64,000 bases of DNA from Sphingobacterium spiritivorum ATCC 33861. Lineage in GTDB: Bacteria > Bacteroidota > Bacteroidia > Sphingobacteriales > Sphingobacteriaceae. The stretch covers positions 313,426 to 377,425 of the forward strand of contig NZ_GL379773.1 of the NCBI RefSeq assembly GCF_000143765.1. The letters are read 5' to 3'. Under the pieces are notes generated by a model, which was given only the letters and a program-made list of their open reading frames with translations, had not been told where the DNA came from and searched no databases. The translations under genes were made by a program, and so were the position numbers. Of the stretch, positions 61,711-64,000 are shown piece by piece. Numbering within the stretch: position 1 is the stretch's first letter; each line of letters starts with the position of its first letter.

Positions 61711-63072
61711 TTATAAATAAGCTATTCTACTTTCCTTCGGATAATAATTATTGATTCTGTTCGCCAGGATCTTTATCCACCCCAATTTTACATTTTTATA
61801 GGTGACCAATGTCCAGCCATTCTTCAAATTATGCTCCGGATCAATATTCTCCTTCCGCAGGTAATTCTGTGCTTCCTCCAATGTGAGCTCAAGAGTGGGA
61901 AAATTAGCTTTAATAGCTGTACTTAATGCAAGTCCATGTGCCGGAATAAGCTCTTTACCAGCCAGTTTACCAATATTTGTTCCGGCATTCTTCAGGTAAA
62001 GTACATTCTGCAGAATCTTCAGGTCTGTTTCATAGTCTTTAGGAAATATATGTACATTCTCATGATGAAGAAAAGCCGTATGTGTCGACGCATTATTTAA
62101 CCAATGCTCTATAATTCCATTCGGGACATCCGATTTTTCAGGTTTGATCTTTTTTCTGTTAAATGTTTCCTGAAATGCTGTTTTGACAAATGCAGTGATG
62201 AAAAAACCTTCACCTTTAACTTTATGCGGGTAGAATCTATAGCCAAAGCATGTTGAAATATCAGATTTTGTTTCTTCGATTCCCCACTCTTCACGAACAG
62301 GAATCTGAATAGATTTTAGTCCATACTCCTTTACTAACCAATCTGCAATATCTTCATTTTCCTCCTGCGAATAGGAACACGTTGAATACAAAAGAATACC
62401 ATCCGTTTTGAGGCAACCCATCGCTTCAGCCAGAATTCGCTGTTGGCGCTCACTGCAAAGCTTTACATTAGCCTCGGACCATTCATCTATAGCTCCGCTA
62501 TCTTTACGAAACATTCCTGAACCGGAACATGGGGCATCAATCAGCACCAAATCAAAATATCCCGGCAGTCTTCTAAAAGCACTGGGATCATTATTCGTTA
62601 TTACAACATTGGAATTACCCCAACGAACCATGTTTTCCATCAGAATTGGCACACGTGTCTTTATAATTTCGTTAGCCACCAAAAGACTCTGCGGATGAAG
62701 GTAACTATTTAAAAGAGTGGTTTTTCCTCCGGGTGCAGCACATAGATCCAATGCTTTAAGTGGCTCACCATCAAGTTTAAGATGTTGGATAATATGAGAA
62801 ATAAACATAGATGAAGCATCCTGAGAATAGTAACATCCAGCATGATATAAAGGGTCTAAAGTAAAAGAAGGCCTTTCTACAAGATAAAAGCCACGGTCAC
62901 ACCATGGAATCGGTTCTGCATGAGCGAATGGAGCTGTTGTTATTTTCTTTTCATTGATGCGGATTGAACTCTGCCTTTCCCCATTCTCGTGAATATCGAT
63001 AAAAGCTTGCTCATCAAACAATGGATTAGCACCTAATTTGCGGATTAAGGAATTGGGCAGAATATTACTCAT
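61711..63072 (-). CDS. NOL1/NOP2/Sun-family rRNA cytosine-C5 methyltransferase (RsmF-like)
   Basis: This 453-residue enzyme has the SAM motif LDLCAAPGGKTTLL (108-121), the catalytic pair DAPCSGSG (Cys182) and STCSYSQEEN (Cys232), and a C-terminal region (about 300-450) like the PUA-type RNA-binding part of RsmF. It should methylate C5 of a cytosine in 16S rRNA. The exact site cannot be read from the sequence. Confidence 0.94.
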   Translation of the reverse strand: MSNILPNSLIRKLGANPLFDEQAFIDIHENGERQSSIRINEKKITTAPFAHAEPIPWCDRGFYLVERPSFTLDPLYHAGCYYSQDASSMFISHIIQHLKLDGEPLKALDLCAAPGGKTTLLNSYLHPQSLLVANEIIKTRVPILMENMVRWGNSNVVITNNDPSAFRRLPGYFDLVLIDAPCSGSGMFRKDSGAIDEWSEANVKLCSERQQRILAEAMGCLKTDGILLYSTCSYSQEENEDIADWLVKEYGLKSIQIPVREEWGIEETKSDISTCFGYRFYPHKVKGEGFFITAFVKTAFQETFNRKKIKPEKSDVPNGIIEHWLNNASTHTAFLHHENVHIFPKDYETDLKILQNVLYLKNAGTNIGKLAGKELIPAHGLALSTAIKANFPTLELTLEEAQNYLRKENIDPEHNLKNGWTLVTYKNVKLGWIKILANRINNYYPKESRIAYL

Positions 63073-63160
63073 CTTGTTTATCTTATATAAGCAGTAAAGT
63101 TAATCATTCTCAAAAAAAGTGCAGAACATAATTACAAAAGTGACATCAGTAATAAATCAT

Positions 63161-63168
63161 TACCTTTG
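63161..63168 (+). promoter_or_regulatory. -7 element of the START-like protein gene
   Basis: TACCTTTG matches TAnnTTTG and lies 17 nt before the ATG at 63185. No -33 match is clear. Confidence 0.42.
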
Positions 63169-63184
63169 TAGCAGAAATAATGAT

Positions 63185-63568
63185 ATGAAAGATTTTAAAA
63201 AATATTTTATAATACCCGCAACTCCGGATGAGGTATATCTGGCACTTACAACAGAGATTACTGCACGCTTATGGACAGGCGACGAAGCATCTATAGATCC
63301 TGTAGAAGGCGGAGAATTTTCGATGTGGGACGGAGCGATCATAGGAAAGTTTATCAGCTTAGAACCAGGTAAAAAGATTGTACAGCAATGGTATTTCGGT
63401 GAACAGGAAGAGCCTTCCATTGTTACACTAAAACTACATGAACATAAAAAAGGAACGTCTCTTGAAGTTAATCACCTCCATATTCCTGATGAGGCATTTG
63501 ACGATATTGCAGAGGGCTGGACTAACCCATATATGGCTTCCTTAATTGAATTCTACGAAGAAGATTAA
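63185..63568 (+). CDS. START-like/AHSA1-type domain protein
   Basis: The ATG at 63185 (MKDFKKYFIIPATPDEVY) gives 127 residues; an ATG 22 codons upstream lies before the -7 element and is unlikely. The whole protein is one SRPBCC/AHSA1 helix-grip fold with YLALTTEITARLWTGDEASID near 18-38, GEFSMWDGAIIGKFISLEPG near 46-65 and a C-terminal helix. Such proteins bind small hydrophobic ligands or chaperones. Role unknown. A perfect palindromic terminator follows. Confidence 0.9.
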   Translation: MKDFKKYFIIPATPDEVYLALTTEITARLWTGDEASIDPVEGGEFSMWDGAIIGKFISLEPGKKIVQQWYFGEQEEPSIVTLKLHEHKKGTSLEVNHLHIPDEAFDDIAEGWTNPYMASLIEFYEED

Positions 63569-63583
63569 TGTAAACCAGTCTTA

Positions 63584-63629
63584 AACAAAGAAAGCCGTTG
63601 AAATATATATTTCAACGGCTTTCTTTGTT
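63584..63629. terminator. 46-bp perfect palindromic terminator
   Basis: Positions 63584-63606 (AACAAAGAAAGCCGTTGAAATAT) are matched exactly by 63607-63629 in reverse complement, a 23-bp stem without mismatch. It lies 16 nt after the START-like gene. The A- and T-rich ends allow termination in both directions. Confidence 0.85.
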
Positions 63630-63683
63630 ATGCTTTTATCTGTAATTCATAGAGATAACAGAAGTATACACATAAGATAGCAA

Positions 63684-63988
63684 TCTTTAACCTCTCTCCC
63701 GATAAACGGGATCTCACCTTGAAAAGGAGAGAATTAATCTGGTTTAGTCGTTGTTATTTGGATGGCGCAAGCATGAGCGCAGCGATGCTTGTGCCTGGAT
63801 CGTATTGCCGGTAGGGATATCGGCAAACGCAGTTGACGCGTCTGTTGATGTCCCAACCAACAGCATAGAAGTGGATTAGCCTAAAAAGTAACAGAACATG
63901 CAATTGTAATATCGGTCTTTAACCTCTCTCCCGATAAATCGCTGTCATTTGTATGGCGCAAGCATGAGCGCAGCGATGCTTGTGCCTG
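63684..63988. repeat. Two-copy intergenic repeat with hairpin modules
   Basis: Module A (TCTTTAACCTCTCTCCCG plus ATAAA) occurs at 63684-63706 and 63916-63938. Module B, about 50 bp, occurs at 63748-63797 and 63939-63988 with four differences. In copy 1 a 41-nt insert (63707-63747) separates A from B, while in copy 2 they are joined. Module B holds an imperfect hairpin, GGCGCAAGCAT (63764-63774) with ATGCTTGTGCC (63785-63795). The region from 63630 to 64000 has no gene; the repeat family may continue past the window edge. Confidence 0.85.
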
Positions 63989-64000
63989 TGCCTGACACGT

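Noticed and set aside
63684..63988. CRISPR array
   Set aside because: Only two copies, unequal spacing, imperfect repeats and no cas genes.

Overview
The window is about 64 kb of core chromosome from a member of the Bacteroidota, most like a Sphingobacterium or close Sphingobacteriaceae relative. The basis is low-to-middle GC, promoters of the Bacteroidota type (TAnnTTTG at -7), almost no Shine-Dalgarno motifs, a short NuoG, an exbB-exbD-exbD-tonB cluster, a GldD lipoprotein, the bamD-rpoZ-coaBC order and an OMP family built on carboxypeptidase-like regulatory domains. The genus is an inference from gene content; no 16S gene, tRNA, phage, IS element or CRISPR array is visible.

Layout. 1-8621 (minus): complex I operon nuoA-B-C-D-E-F-G-H-I-J-K-L, with nuoL cut by the window edge. 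8739-14824 (minus): Ton energising cluster exbB-exbD-exbD-tonB, a small membrane protein, a PstS-like lipoprotein and a TPR protein. 15267-16505 (minus): SUI1-like factor and lipid kinase. 16664-18069 (plus): SAM-II riboswitch and metK. 18183-18599: Tat-exported Dabb protein. 18591-24811 (minus): tightly overlapping DUF58 / MoxR / DUF4350 / DUF4129 / membrane protein / SpoIIM-like operon, with an RDD membrane protein diverging from it. The DUF58 gene is broken by one missing base. 25621-31494 (minus): fabD, M16 peptidase, a large beta-barrel receptor and its secreted partner. 31680-39253: rnhB, YfhO-like protein, Ktr/Trk potassium uptake pair and an AsmA-like protein. 39386-42788 (plus): two overlapping uncharacterised exported proteins. 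42785-48440: rsgA, polA, a MORN-repeat protein and psd. 48500-51326: PhoR-like kinase, then DUF47 and Pit phosphate transporter behind a Pho-box-like repeat. 51576-57821: OmpA, then TPR-aroE-gldD-MBL hydrolase-LolC/E-like permease. 57970-63568: regulatory-domain protein, NifU C-terminal protein, bamD-rpoZ-coaBC, an rRNA methyltransferase and a START-like protein. The last 400 bp hold a perfect palindromic terminator and a two-copy non-coding repeat.

Most of the window is housekeeping. The least explained parts are: the MoxR/DUF58/DUF4350/DUF4129/SpoIIM/RDD operon; the PstS-like lipoprotein and TPR protein carried by the Ton cluster; the exported pair at 39386-42788; the SAM-II riboswitch with an inserted hairpin and a possible anti-aptamer helix; a terminator whose U-tract abuts the kinase start codon; and promoters that sit directly on start codons, which suggest leaderless mRNAs. 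I see no clear sign of a wholly new defence or mobile system.
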